Below are positions 49,843 through 59,191 of a stretch of 64,000 nt of DNA, in pieces. The notes beneath the pieces are model-generated. The model was not told where the DNA came from. It did no database searches and was given only the letters and a program-made list of their open reading frames with translations. Source of the DNA: Candidatus Woesearchaeota archaeon (GTDB taxonomy: Archaea; Nanobdellota; Nanobdellia; Woesearchaeales; GW2011-AR4); NCBI GenBank assembly GCA_016185945.1, contig JACPMR010000015.1:71256-135255 (forward strand), written 5' to 3'. Numbering within the stretch: the first letter of the stretch is position 1; each line of letters starts with the position of its first letter. A program made the translations under genes and the position numbers.

Positions 49843-52064
49843 CAGAGCACAAGACGCAGAAAGCAGAACTTTGGATGTTTTTGATAGCTGTGATTGTGCT
49901 AGGCATTGGAATGTATTATCTAGGGCCTTCAATAACCGGCTTTGTGATAAATGACATCGGCCATTCTGAACAATTGAACTTGGTTGTTGCATCAAGCGGA
50001 AATTACACATGGGAACTTGAAGAAATCGGCGACTTGAAATCCGTCAAAATAGACGGAAAGGTTACAAAATACGGAAGGGCAAAGGTTTACATCGAGAGCA
50101 ATGGAATAAGGCATCTTGTATTTGACAGCACGAGAATTGGAGAAAGCAAAGAAAACAATGCATCGAATGAATCAATCTTGATAACAGGCTTTGCTGTAAA
50201 GGACAATGAAAATGAAACAAATAAGACTGATACCGATGAAGACAAAAAAATCAAAAACCACAAGCCAGACTGGACATCTGGAGCAGATGAATTTGTAATA
50301 AATGGGACTGCAACAATAAATCTTTCAGAACACTTTACAGATGAAGACAATAATTCATTGATATTTTCTGTTTCGCAAGTTGATGGACTGGAAACGGCAA
50401 TAAGCAATGAGACGATAACAATAACATCGAAAAACGGGAATGATTTCAACACCACAATCACATTTACAGCATCTGACGGCATAGACACGAAAAGCGAGAC
50501 AGTCAAGTTAATAGCGATTGTCGAGAAAAAACAGGTTGCAGCAAACAGGGAGCCATTATGGAATTCAAGCATTGATGTGTTTGTTGTTAATGGCACTACG
50601 ACAATAAACTTGTCGCAATTCTTCATTGACGAGGACCATGACACGTTAACATATACTGCTGCATTGGTTGACAACATAAGTGTAACTGTCGACAACAGCT
50701 TGATAACTTTGGTTCCCGCTGATGCTTTCTTTGGAAATGCGACAACATCATTCACTGCATTTGACAGCAAGAACACAACAATAAAAATAGTGACTTTGGC
50801 AGTGCCTGAAAGGATTATCGTGAATGAAACTCCAACTTTAAATGAGACGAATTTAACTAATATAAACAAAACAATAACAATAAACCTTAATTACAAAAAA
50901 GGCACGATATATGACGGAAATGACAATGGCGAGGAAAGCGTAAATGGCGTAGTTGATTTAACAGTTGAAAGTACTTCATTTAACTGGAATGCGGATGAGT
51001 CTAGATTATGCACGAGATGGGAAGTTTATAATATTGAGAAGGAGCAATTGACAACTTTCTGCAACGGCCATGAAGATTGCTGCGCATTTTTCAGCTTATT
51101 GCCGACAAAAGGCAACTGGAGCGAGACTTATTATGCTGTGTTTGAAAAAGATGGAACTGGGTACAATAACATTGTGTCTGCGCAAGTGCTTTATTATGAT
51201 GTTAATTTAAGCATTGAAAGCCCGAAGTCGGAGATTTATTATTCTGAATGGGGCAACAAGGGCGTTAAGTTCTTTGAAGAGGAGATTAAGTTTTCCGATG
51301 AATGCATTGAGACATGCACTTTGAGCGGATTAAACAAGAGCACCCACACCTTGATATTTGAGATAGAGGACGATGCCGTATTGTGGATTGACACAATAAA
51401 ATACAACTTATTGGCCGATATTGGCAACAACCCGCCTGTTTTGCTGCAGAACTTCAGCATTGTGAATGTGCAGAAAAACGGAAATGCCACTATAAATCTT
51501 TCAAAATACTTTGCAGATCCTGACGGAGACAAAATGACTTACAGCTATTACAAGCCGGACAATATAACAATGCTGTTTGAGAATGACATTGCAACAATAG
51601 TGCCTGATAAATATGCTGATGGGGTCAGATACACTTACATGGTTGCAAATGATTCTGAATATGCTGCCATATCCAATTTGTTTGTAATTAACATAAGCGA
51701 AATGGAAGAAGCGGTTGAATTGAAATTTTTCGAAATCAGGGACAGCTCGGACAGAAAGCTTGCTGTTTTTGACAGCCTGGGCAATTTGAGGATCAAGGGA
51801 GTTTTGATACAGAACATTGAGCCAGTGGCAGATGAAAATGATTTTGTACTACAGGACAATTTTGGGAATTTAAGCTTTGTTGTGAAAAATCCAGAAGGCG
51901 ATTTGATGATGAAAGGAAATCTGATTGAATACCGGCAAGCATTAACACCCACTCCAAACTCATTTATCATACAGGACTACAAAAACGAGACAGTTGCTTA
52001 TTTCAACAGCACAGGCAGCTTGTTCCTGAAAGGGATTTTAAGGGAGGGCTTCTTGTTTGAATGA
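49839..52064 (+). CDS. Membrane-anchored surface protein with cadherin-like repeats
   Basis: A 741-residue extracellular protein. Residues about 9-33 form an N-terminal membrane anchor (WMFLIAVIVLGIGMYYLG). Three dystroglycan-type cadherin-like repeats start near 143 (PDWTSGADEFVINGTATINL), 238 (PLWNSSIDVFVVNGTTTINL) and 531 (NPPVLLQNFSIVNVQKNGNA). The C-terminus (from 627) contains three repeats of 'F-I-x-D...G-x-L-x-x-KG'. Many N-x-S/T sequons suggest N-glycosylation. Translation is coupled to the upstream HTH gene. Function is likely in adhesion or cell contact. Confidence 0.8.
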   Translation: MTEHKTQKAELWMFLIAVIVLGIGMYYLGPSITGFVINDIGHSEQLNLVVASSGNYTWELEEIGDLKSVKIDGKVTKYGRAKVYIESNGIRHLVFDSTRIGESKENNASNESILITGFAVKDNENETNKTDTDEDKKIKNHKPDWTSGADEFVINGTATINLSEHFTDEDNNSLIFSVSQVDGLETAISNETITITSKNGNDFNTTITFTASDGIDTKSETVKLIAIVEKKQVAANREPLWNSSIDVFVVNGTTTINLSQFFIDEDHDTLTYTAALVDNISVTVDNSLITLVPADAFFGNATTSFTAFDSKNTTIKIVTLAVPERIIVNETPTLNETNLTNINKTITINLNYKKGTIYDGNDNGEESVNGVVDLTVESTSFNWNADESRLCTRWEVYNIEKEQLTTFCNGHEDCCAFFSLLPTKGNWSETYYAVFEKDGTGYNNIVSAQVLYYDVNLSIESPKSEIYYSEWGNKGVKFFEEEIKFSDECIETCTLSGLNKSTHTLIFEIEDDAVLWIDTIKYNLLADIGNNPPVLLQNFSIVNVQKNGNATINLSKYFADPDGDKMTYSYYKPDNITMLFENDIATIVPDKYADGVRYTYMVANDSEYAAISNLFVINISEMEEAVELKFFEIRDSSDRKLAVFDSLGNLRIKGVLIQNIEPVADENDFVLQDNFGNLSFVVKNPEGDLMMKGNLIEYRQALTPTPNSFIIQDYKNETVAYFNSTGSLFLKGILREGFLFE

Positions 52065-52251
52065 TTGAACATCAGAAAAAATAGACTCTAAAACGAAGCA
52101 TACAAATAATGTTTATTTAATTATGGGGGCTTCCAAAAAACAATTAATAGAATCTTTTAACTTCAATCCCGAAGGCTTCCCTGTCGATGCAATCGTGATG
52201 AGGGAGCCACAGCCACTAATGTTTGCACTATATTCCTAAACATAATGTGCC

Positions 52252-52303
52252 TTTTGCCAAAGCGGTTCACTTTTATCACTTAAAGAATTTCAAAGTCGCT
52301 CTC
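52252..52303 (-). repeat. R2 element, inverted copy c
   Basis: Read on the minus strand the sequence GAGAGCGACTTTGAAATTCT...GTGAACCGCTTTGGCAAAAG matches the R2 elements at 21380 and 45545, with more divergence. A short fragment (AAAAGTCGCTCTA) recurs at 52342. It lies in the noncoding region downstream of the first surface protein. Confidence 0.55.
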
Positions 52304-52660
52304 ATGTTTGATTGAATATTTTATTTAATGTTCTTAATCTGAAAAGTCGCTCTAGCTTGTGTTAATTTTATTGTTTTTAACAAACTTTTTTAAAAATTTA
52401 GATCTAATGCTTAATTTTTAATACAAATAAAGATTAATCATTATGGAAGTTTTTGTGATTTTGCTGTATTTAGATATTAATAACACAAAATAAGTTAAAA
52501 TATTTATTTTCTATATTGAAAGATAATGAATTGATTCTAATCTATTTTCCTCGTTTTGTAATACAAAGTATGATTTTTCTTTTGTTTTCATATATAAAAG
52601 CAAAAGATTTATATATTAGTATAGAAAAGAGTATATTAAAGTAATATATAGTATGTTAAT
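52304..52660 (+). promoter_or_regulatory. AT-rich upstream region of the second double-HTH gene
   Basis: About 350 bases with no gene. Near the end TTTATATATTA (52609-52618) looks like a TATA box. It is followed by AGTATA (52618), AGTATA (52630) and AGTATG (52650), which could be operator words. The repeat type differs from the array in front of copy 1. The start codon follows at 52661. Confidence 0.35.
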
Positions 52661-53185
52661 ATGGAAAGTTTTGATAAAAGAAGAGGGCTTAATGAAAATC
52701 AGGAAGAGAGATTTCTAGTTGGCATGTTCGGCCAGATTTCAGAGAGGCTGAAGCAAAAATACAATTATTCTGATGAAGAGATTTTTAAGTTATGGAATAA
52801 TGAACTGCTTGTGCCTGTTGCAATTTTTTCAGGCAAATTAAGCCCAGCAGAGGCATTGTCTAAGTTTTTAAGGGAAAAGCACGAGCTTGGCTTTAGCGAG
52901 ATTTCCGAGCTTATTGGCAGGGACTCAAGAAGCATCTGGGCAAACTACAAGAGGGCTGCAAAAAAAATGCCCTGGCCCTTTGAAGTGAATGGCGGGATTT
53001 CTGTGCCTGTTTCGATTTTCAACTCCGATAAAAGCATACTCGAGGCATTGGTTTCGTACTTAAAGGACATGAAAAAGCTGCGCAACAAGAAGATTGCGCA
53101 AATGCTGAACAAGAACCCTGCAAATGTGTGGACAGTTTACAGCAGGGCGATGAAAAAGCAAAATGGAAAGAAAAATGAGAAATGA
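52661..53185 (+). CDS. Double helix-turn-helix regulator-like protein, copy 2
   Basis: A 174-residue paralogue of the protein at 49306. It has the same layout: helical N-terminus (NQEERFLVGMFGQISERLKQ), repeat one with LGFSEISELIGRDSRSIWAN and 'YKRAAKKMP', and repeat two with NKKIAQMLNKNPANVWTVYS. The motif V-P-V-(A/S)-I-F precedes each HTH, as in copy 1 (IPIGVFA, IPVSNFA). It lies upstream of tRNA remnants and the giant surface gene. Its target may be its own promoter. The shared architecture with copy 1 points to duplication of a regulator-plus-surface-protein cassette. Confidence 0.78.
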   Translation: MESFDKRRGLNENQEERFLVGMFGQISERLKQKYNYSDEEIFKLWNNELLVPVAIFSGKLSPAEALSKFLREKHELGFSEISELIGRDSRSIWANYKRAAKKMPWPFEVNGGISVPVSIFNSDKSILEALVSYLKDMKKLRNKKIAQMLNKNPANVWTVYSRAMKKQNGKKNEK

Positions 53186-53207
53186 TTTTGGAAAGAGAAA
53201 GTGTAAA

Positions 53208-53262
53208 GGGCATGTAGCTCAAAGGATAGAGCCTCTGTACGACGCACGGAGAGATGCGGATT
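53208..53262 (+). pseudogene. Decayed tRNA-like 5' fragment
   Basis: GGGCATG, TAGCTC-AAAGGATA-GAGC (a normal D arm) and TCTGT-ACGACGC-ACGGA (an anticodon arm) follow in tRNA order, then AGATGCGGATTTGAAA as the start of a T arm. No matching 3' half of the T or acceptor stems is found nearby. The anticodon loop lacks U33. It is probably a broken tRNA. Confidence 0.45.
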
Positions 53263-53315
53263 TGAAAAATAAAAATATTTCTATTTTAAATATCAATAAT
53301 CAAAAAAATAAAGAA

Positions 53316-53382
53316 AGTGGGTTCCATAGTTTGGCAATTGAACCCGACTTAAATCTATACCCTTCGCGGATAAGATATACTA
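53316..53382 (+). pseudogene. Decayed duplicate of tRNA-Leu(UAA)
   Basis: This stretch matches the 5' two-thirds of the tRNA-Leu at 53429: CATAGTTTGGCAATTG, CCGACTTAA-ATCT and ACCCTTCGCGG recur in the same order. The stems no longer pair (CCCGA opposite CTATA), and the T arm and acceptor 3' end are missing. It lies about 47 bases before the intact gene. Confidence 0.65.
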
Positions 53383-53428
53383 TAGAAAGCTTATTTAAAT
53401 ATCTTTCGGTTAGATATCTATTGACGAA

Positions 53429-53537
53429 GCTGGGGTCGCATAGTTTGGCAATTGCGCCAGACTTAAGATCTGGTACCCTTCGCGGGTACGTGGGTTCAAA
53501 TTCTCTCAGCAATGAGGTGAGTTTCCCACCCCCAGCG
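53429..53537 (+). tRNA. tRNA-Leu(UAA) with a 23-nt intron in the T loop
   Basis: Acceptor GCTGGGG/CCCCAGC, D arm GCA...TGC, anticodon arm CCAGA-CTTAAGA-TCTGG (anticodon UAA, no intron there) and the long variable arm TACCCTTCGCGGGTAC all fold. The T stem GTGGG/CCCAC encloses 30 bases; removing 23 (ATTCTCTCAGCAATGAGGTG plus AGT) leaves TTCAATT. The intron can form CTCA-GCAA-TGAG. Position 58/59 is the same as in tRNA-His of this window. The discriminator appears to be G rather than the A expected for leucine. Its 3' end overlaps the likely start of the giant surface gene. Confidence 0.82.
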
Positions 53538-56500
53538 TCAAAAAATAATTTAAGTCAAAAAATATCACTAGTAAAACCATTTCTACCATTACTAATATTA
53601 CTCTCAATATTCTTATTACTTTCAACTTTAGTTTTTGCCATCCCAAACTCCTTAACTATACAAGGAAAGCTAACAAATCTTGCAGGCGCATCTCAATCCG
53701 GAACGTTTAACTTTACTTTCAGGATTTATGATGCTGCAACAAGCGGCAATCTTCTGTGGGAACTAGTAAATTATACAATTATAACCGATGCAAATGGTAT
53801 CTATGATGTTGTCTTGAGCGGAATTAACGTAAGCTTTGCAGAACAAACTTACTTGGGCATTGCTATAGACCCAGAAAATGAAAGCGTGCCAAGAGTTAAT
53901 TTGACATCATCTCCTTATTCCTTCAGGGCAAACACAAGCGAAGCTTTGAATCCAAACGGGACTTATTATGTTACTAATTTAAGTGTTTTAGGAAATGCAA
54001 CGATAGGCAATGGCAACACGACAATAGAAATAAACACATTATTATTTAATGTTTCAAAAAGTGCAAGTTTAAGCTTGACTGGCAATTTAAGCGTTGCAGG
54101 CACTACATTTTTCGTAAACGCGCTGAATAGCACTGTAGGCATTGGAACAGCAAGTCCGCAATATTTATTGCAGGTTGCTTCGGGAAGCACTGGCAATAGC
54201 GTAAATCTAAGCAATTTGATATTTATAAATGGAAGCAGCCAAAGAGTCGGTATAAATACTACATCACCAACGCATTTGTTAACAATTGTAGGCAGCGTTA
54301 ACATAACTGGAGATGTATATTTGGGTGATTCAACAGCCGATACTTTAAGTGTGACATCTACCATTGGCTCACATTTGATTCCTGTTGATAACACAAAAGA
54401 CTTGGGAAGCGCATCCACCTTCTGGAGAAGGGCTTACATTGACTTGGCAACGATAAGCAATTTGAGCGTGACAGGCAATACAACAGTAGGCGGCACTAAC
54501 TCGCCGACATTTACACTTAACTCAAATTACACTGGAAATGATGCCATTGACGTGGAATTAATTTTTGAGAGAGGAACTCCAACAACAAATTCTGTTTTTA
54601 AGTGGGACTCTACAAATAAAGTATTCAACATGAATATGCCTTTAACCATAGATGCTAATATGAATTTGACTGTTGATACAAATACGTTGTATGTCAATGG
54701 ATTGACTGATAGTATTGGTATAAGCACTTTAACGCCAACGGAGAAGTTAACTGTTATTGGAAATGTAAATGTAAGCGGCTATGTAAACATAAGCGGCAAT
54801 TTGATTGTAAACAACAAGTTTAATGTGACTGCCAGCAGTGGGAATGTAAATGTTGAAGGTACGATAAATGCAGGCGGAGTTATCTCAAGCCAAGGGCAGG
54901 CATTGCAGCAAGAAGGTAGTGCTTTCAAAATTAGTAATTATTCAAGTGAGTATGGAAATACAGGATGGAAAAGGAGCAATATAACAGACTTTTTTGGCGA
55001 TGCTGGCTTTAATGGAAGCGTATTGAGAGTTTCTAATATAACTAACATTAGAGAGTCACTTTATACTTTAACAAATTTTACAAGTAATTATGATGCAAGA
55101 AGCGATAGGTTTGGCAATGCTAATTTCACAACACAATATGATAACAGAGCAGACAGATGGTTAAGGGCAAATACTTCAGATTTCTTAGGTGGAAGTGATG
55201 TAAATGCCTCACTGATTAAGGCTGGAAACTTAAGCGTCGTGTTTAGTGATAAGAATTCAACATTGTGGAACAGAACAGGAGCAAATACAATATTGAAGTT
55301 TAACAGCGATAATGTTGGAATTGGGGCAGGCACTCCTGATAACAGATTAACAATTTCTGGTAGTGATGTTGACTCTAATCTTGCTGGACAGCCTGGGTTA
55401 TTGCATTTGAATGTAACAGACAACTATAACAGAACTGTCACTAATCTGATAACTTTGGACCATTACTTGGTTAATCCTGCCAATGCAAGTGCTACTGATA
55501 GGGAAGGAGGCATTGGACTTGGAATATTGTTCAGAGCAGTAAATAATGATTCTGAATTGGTGAATGTTAGCTTCATCAATGCTTCACTTGTAAATGCAAA
55601 GAATGGCTCTGAAGCAAGTGCCGTAAGCTTTTACACTTTGAATGGAAGCGGTGGAGCGCAAGGAAGATTGCTGCCAAGATTAGTGCTGAATGGCACTGAT
55701 GTTTTTATTGCAGCTTCTGGGGGTAATACAATTATTGCCCAGAATGGCGGCAACGTCGGCATCGGGACGACCTCTCCAGGAAGATTGCTCGAAGTTGCAG
55801 GCTCAATTAATGGGACACAATTAAACATTTCAGGTAATGCAAATTTTGCTTATAGTGGTGGAGGTGTTGGGATTGGTGTCAATTCAACAAATCATACATT
55901 ACAAGTTGGTAATGGTTTATTTGTAAATGGCACTGGGAGAGCTGGTGTCGGAACATCAAACCTTAATAATAGCTTTGTAGTTTATGGCGCTAACATCCAC
56001 ACATATATAGAAGTAAGGAGTGGCGATGATGGTGGCAATATGGCAGGCATAAGATTCAACAATTACGAGAGAACAAGCGGTGTTGGACAAGAATGGTCAG
56101 CTGGACTACTATCAGCTGGTATTACGGGTGGCAATAAAGCATTTGTTATAAGAGATGAGTCAGCAGGGTTAAATAGACTAACTATTGATACAAGCGGTAA
56201 TGTAGGAATTGGTTTAGGTGCTGCAAAGCCAACAAGAGCCTTAGAAGTATCTGGGAGTATAAACGGAACTCAATTAAACATTTCAGGTCCTGCTAATTTG
56301 GCTTATGGAAGTGGAAGTGTTGGGATTGGGACGACTTCGCCAGTTCAGTTATTGCATGTAAATAATGCTGGCACAACAAACACCAGAATCCAAATAACAA
56401 ATGCCGATACAGGCACAACTGCAAGCGATGGAGTGACATTCGGTTTTAGCGATGATGAAAGCGGATTAATCTGGCATTATGAAAATCAGCCATGGCGTAT

Positions 56501-59144
56501 TGCGACTAATAATACAGAAAGGGTAAGAATAGACAGCGCAGGTATGGTCGGCATAAACACAACAACACCATCAGATACTTTGCATGTTGTTGGCACTTCA
56601 AGATTATTTGGCTTATCTGGAACTGGATTGTTTGTTGATAGGGCTAGCAATGTCGGCATCGGGACGACTTCGCCAGGAAGAACTCTTGAAGTAGTAGGCT
56701 CAATAAATGGAACGCAATTAAACATATCAGGACCTGCTAATTTGGCTTATGGAAGTGGGAGTGTTGGGATTGGGACGACGGCACCTGTTGATATTCTCCA
56801 TGTGTTTGGTGGCAACATTACTTATACCACTAACACCGCTGGTTCTGGTAGTGTAGGTGGAATAAGGTTCATGCCATCTACTGCAACTAATACATACGGA
56901 GCATTTGTTTATGTCGAGAGAACAAGCCCAGATGGAGCAAGCCTTCTTTTTGGTACGACTGACGCCATTGGACCTTCAACCCCGCCGACTGAAAGGATGA
57001 GGATTACTAATACAGGTAAGGTTGGAATAAACACAACAAGCCCACAATTTCCCCTGCATATTAAACATATTGATAATGGCACTTTCAACCAAAATGCCGG
57101 AGGATTATTTATTGGAGGTGATAGCAATACCGTTAACGGAGGATTGAAGATTGGTTACTATAATGGGCTCTATAGCTGGCTTCAATCGGGAATCAGCACC
57201 GTTTCAACAAGTCCCATTGTGCTTAACCCGATTGGAGGGAATGTTGGGATTGGCGAAGTTTACAGCCCAAACAATACACTTGTAGTTGCAGGCAATATAA
57301 ATGTGACTGGACCACTAGACACAAAGGTAGCAATAAACAGGCAAGGCACAACAGACTCTGCTGGAGTAGTTTTAAGCAGAGCAGGAATAACAGAATACAT
57401 AATGCAAGTCGGCAGAACCACAACAACATTTTTTGATATTGGAAGTGCTTCAACATCATTCCTTGCGATTGATACAAAAGGTTATGTTGGAATAAACAAT
57501 ACTGCACCAACTGCTCCCCTCCACATTTCTGGCTCTGGAAATTCAGGGCAACATACACTTATCAAGATAGACAATTTCGGTACAGAGCCTGGTAATCGTG
57601 TACAATTCAGATCAGGAAGAGGCACCCCAAGCTCCAGAGATCCATCAGTGGCAGGCGATGTACTTGGAATAATTGATGTTTTAGGAACTAGTGATGTTTC
57701 AGATGATGTGCGTGCTGCAACAATTAGATTTATTGCCGAAGGTGCATTCACCAGTAGTTCTGCACCTGGCTCTATACGATTTGAGACTTCAGCATCGGGT
57801 AGTACAGCGGCAACGCAAAGAATGATTATAACACCCGCTGGCAATGTAGGCATAGGCAACATAAATGCAACAGAACCACTTGTTGTAGTAGGCAATGCCA
57901 ACATAACTGGTACTTTATACAAAGGAACAAGCGTTTACAATAACCCAGACATTGCAGAAAAAATACCTTCAAAGCAATTATTGGAAGAAGGAGATTTGGT
58001 TGTTGTAGATGAGGAAAATGATAATCATGTGAAGAAATCCACTAAGCCGTATGACAATGTAGTTGGAGTTAACAGCCCGAATGCGTCATTAGTCATAGGA
58101 AACTGGAGAGGCGGATTTTCGGGATACAATATTGCATTATTGGGAAGAGTAGCGATAAAAATAAGCCTGGAAAATGGGCCTATAAAAAGAGGAGATGCAT
58201 TAGCAGCATCCTCAATTGAAGGCACTGCGATGAAAGCAACGCAAGGAAGGATAATTGGCTATGCATTAGAAGATTATGATGAAAGCAAAAAGCCAATAGA
58301 GCTTGAAGGAGCAAAGTCAGAGCAGTTCAAGGCGCAGGGCTTAAGGGATGCAGGAGTTAGGAAAGTAAAGCAAAAGCTCAAAAACATTCTTGAAAATGAA
58401 ACAATATCAAAAGAATTTAATTCAGCTAACTTAATGACTGGAAATGCAATAAGCGAGCTTTTGGATTCAGAAAAAAATGAAACCGATGAAGAAATCAAAA
58501 ATGAGGTAATTGAAAACATTGTCGAGCAGATAAACAAAACTGATGATGCAAGTAATGTAATTGAAAAATTAGACATAGCAGATGAGAAACATGAAGAGGA
58601 ATTATTGGAAGCAATTAAAGAAAAGAAAAAATTTGAGGAAGAGGCAGAAAAGATAGAAAGCAACGTAACTCCAAAGATATTGATGCTTTTAAGCCCAGGA
58701 TGGTATGGAAACAGCGATGCGCAGGCAAATGCAATGTACCAAAACAACATATTCTACTCAGGGCTAAACTCAATAAAATTCAACATAACAGAATCAATAA
58801 ACGAAACAAGCGAAATAAACGTAACAACAGAGATAAATGAAACTTTGGAAATAAACGGTACAAATCAAACTATAACAACATCCAATGTAACAACAATATC
58901 AAACATAACAACAAAGGAAATAACAAAAGAAATAGAAAACTCTGTGCCAAATGACTTCATATTCAGGGCAGGAGATTCAAGCGGCAATGATTTGATGGTT
59001 ATAAACGCAACTACTGGTGAAGTCAGGGTAAAAAAGCTGAAAGCTGACATAATAGAAGCGGACAATATAGTTGCTGTACAGCAAACTCAAACCCTTTCCA
59101 GAATACAGGAAGTCAATGGCTCTGTGATAATAAGGCTTGGGTAA
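53517..59144 (+). CDS. Giant secreted surface protein with tail-fibre-like repeats
   Basis: About 1,875 residues. The frame is open further upstream, but that part only translates tRNA sequences. GTG 53517 is the first plausible start, lying inside the tRNA-Leu gene. A signal segment follows (LPLLILLSIFLLLSTLVFA), then SLTIQGKLTNLAGASQSGTF and about fifteen copies of tail-fibre-type repeats (VGIGTTSPxxLLxV, SINGTQLNISG). From about 1480, DIAEKIPSKQLLEEGDLVVV and RVAIKISLENGPIKRGDALA resemble the region before S74-type autoproteolytic domains. N-glycosylation sequons are very frequent. The C-terminus KKLKADIIEADNI...VNGSVIIRLG is repeated downstream as stubs. Confidence 0.78.
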   Translation: MSFPPPASKNNLSQKISLVKPFLPLLILLSIFLLLSTLVFAIPNSLTIQGKLTNLAGASQSGTFNFTFRIYDAATSGNLLWELVNYTIITDANGIYDVVLSGINVSFAEQTYLGIAIDPENESVPRVNLTSSPYSFRANTSEALNPNGTYYVTNLSVLGNATIGNGNTTIEINTLLFNVSKSASLSLTGNLSVAGTTFFVNALNSTVGIGTASPQYLLQVASGSTGNSVNLSNLIFINGSSQRVGINTTSPTHLLTIVGSVNITGDVYLGDSTADTLSVTSTIGSHLIPVDNTKDLGSASTFWRRAYIDLATISNLSVTGNTTVGGTNSPTFTLNSNYTGNDAIDVELIFERGTPTTNSVFKWDSTNKVFNMNMPLTIDANMNLTVDTNTLYVNGLTDSIGISTLTPTEKLTVIGNVNVSGYVNISGNLIVNNKFNVTASSGNVNVEGTINAGGVISSQGQALQQEGSAFKISNYSSEYGNTGWKRSNITDFFGDAGFNGSVLRVSNITNIRESLYTLTNFTSNYDARSDRFGNANFTTQYDNRADRWLRANTSDFLGGSDVNASLIKAGNLSVVFSDKNSTLWNRTGANTILKFNSDNVGIGAGTPDNRLTISGSDVDSNLAGQPGLLHLNVTDNYNRTVTNLITLDHYLVNPANASATDREGGIGLGILFRAVNNDSELVNVSFINASLVNAKNGSEASAVSFYTLNGSGGAQGRLLPRLVLNGTDVFIAASGGNTIIAQNGGNVGIGTTSPGRLLEVAGSINGTQLNISGNANFAYSGGGVGIGVNSTNHTLQVGNGLFVNGTGRAGVGTSNLNNSFVVYGANIHTYIEVRSGDDGGNMAGIRFNNYERTSGVGQEWSAGLLSAGITGGNKAFVIRDESAGLNRLTIDTSGNVGIGLGAAKPTRALEVSGSINGTQLNISGPANLAYGSGSVGIGTTSPVQLLHVNNAGTTNTRIQITNADTGTTASDGVTFGFSDDESGLIWHYENQPWRIATNNTERVRIDSAGMVGINTTTPSDTLHVVGTSRLFGLSGTGLFVDRASNVGIGTTSPGRTLEVVGSINGTQLNISGPANLAYGSGSVGIGTTAPVDILHVFGGNITYTTNTAGSGSVGGIRFMPSTATNTYGAFVYVERTSPDGASLLFGTTDAIGPSTPPTERMRITNTGKVGINTTSPQFPLHIKHIDNGTFNQNAGGLFIGGDSNTVNGGLKIGYYNGLYSWLQSGISTVSTSPIVLNPIGGNVGIGEVYSPNNTLVVAGNINVTGPLDTKVAINRQGTTDSAGVVLSRAGITEYIMQVGRTTTTFFDIGSASTSFLAIDTKGYVGINNTAPTAPLHISGSGNSGQHTLIKIDNFGTEPGNRVQFRSGRGTPSSRDPSVAGDVLGIIDVLGTSDVSDDVRAATIRFIAEGAFTSSSAPGSIRFETSASGSTAATQRMIITPAGNVGIGNINATEPLVVVGNANITGTLYKGTSVYNNPDIAEKIPSKQLLEEGDLVVVDEENDNHVKKSTKPYDNVVGVNSPNASLVIGNWRGGFSGYNIALLGRVAIKISLENGPIKRGDALAASSIEGTAMKATQGRIIGYALEDYDESKKPIELEGAKSEQFKAQGLRDAGVRKVKQKLKNILENETISKEFNSANLMTGNAISELLDSEKNETDEEIKNEVIENIVEQINKTDDASNVIEKLDIADEKHEEELLEAIKEKKKFEEEAEKIESNVTPKILMLLSPGWYGNSDAQANAMYQNNIFYSGLNSIKFNITESINETSEINVTTEINETLEINGTNQTITTSNVTTISNITTKEITKEIENSVPNDFIFRAGDSSGNDLMVINATTGEVRVKKLKADIIEADNIVAVQQTQTLSRIQEVNGSVIIRLG

Positions 59145-59155
59145 AGGTTTAAATA
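59132..59155 (+). repeat. 3'-end repeat of the surface gene plus TATA box (reference copy)
   Basis: AAGGCTTGGGTAAAGGTTTA followed by AATA: the last codons of the giant surface gene, its stop codon and a TTTAAATA box. The same 24 bases are found at 61014-61037 and 61676-61699. The TATA-like part would drive the module that follows each copy. Confidence 0.8.
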
Positions 59156-59191
59156 CAAATAAAATATTAATAACTAAATGGTGAAGTAAAA

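Noticed and set aside
50087-50869. Long minus-strand frame opposite the first surface protein
   Set aside because: Low-complexity S/V/F-rich antisense shadow of repeats; the sense frame has a membrane anchor and cadherin-like repeats.
52123-52239. 38-codon frame (MGASKKQLIESF...) downstream of the first surface protein
   Set aside because: Too short and without ribosome-binding site or recognisable family; a hairpin with GGCTTCCCT/AGGGAGCC lies in it.
53163-53516. Upstream 118 codons of the giant surface protein frame
   Set aside because: They translate tRNA and decayed tRNA sequence and have no protein-like features; the signal peptide begins much later.
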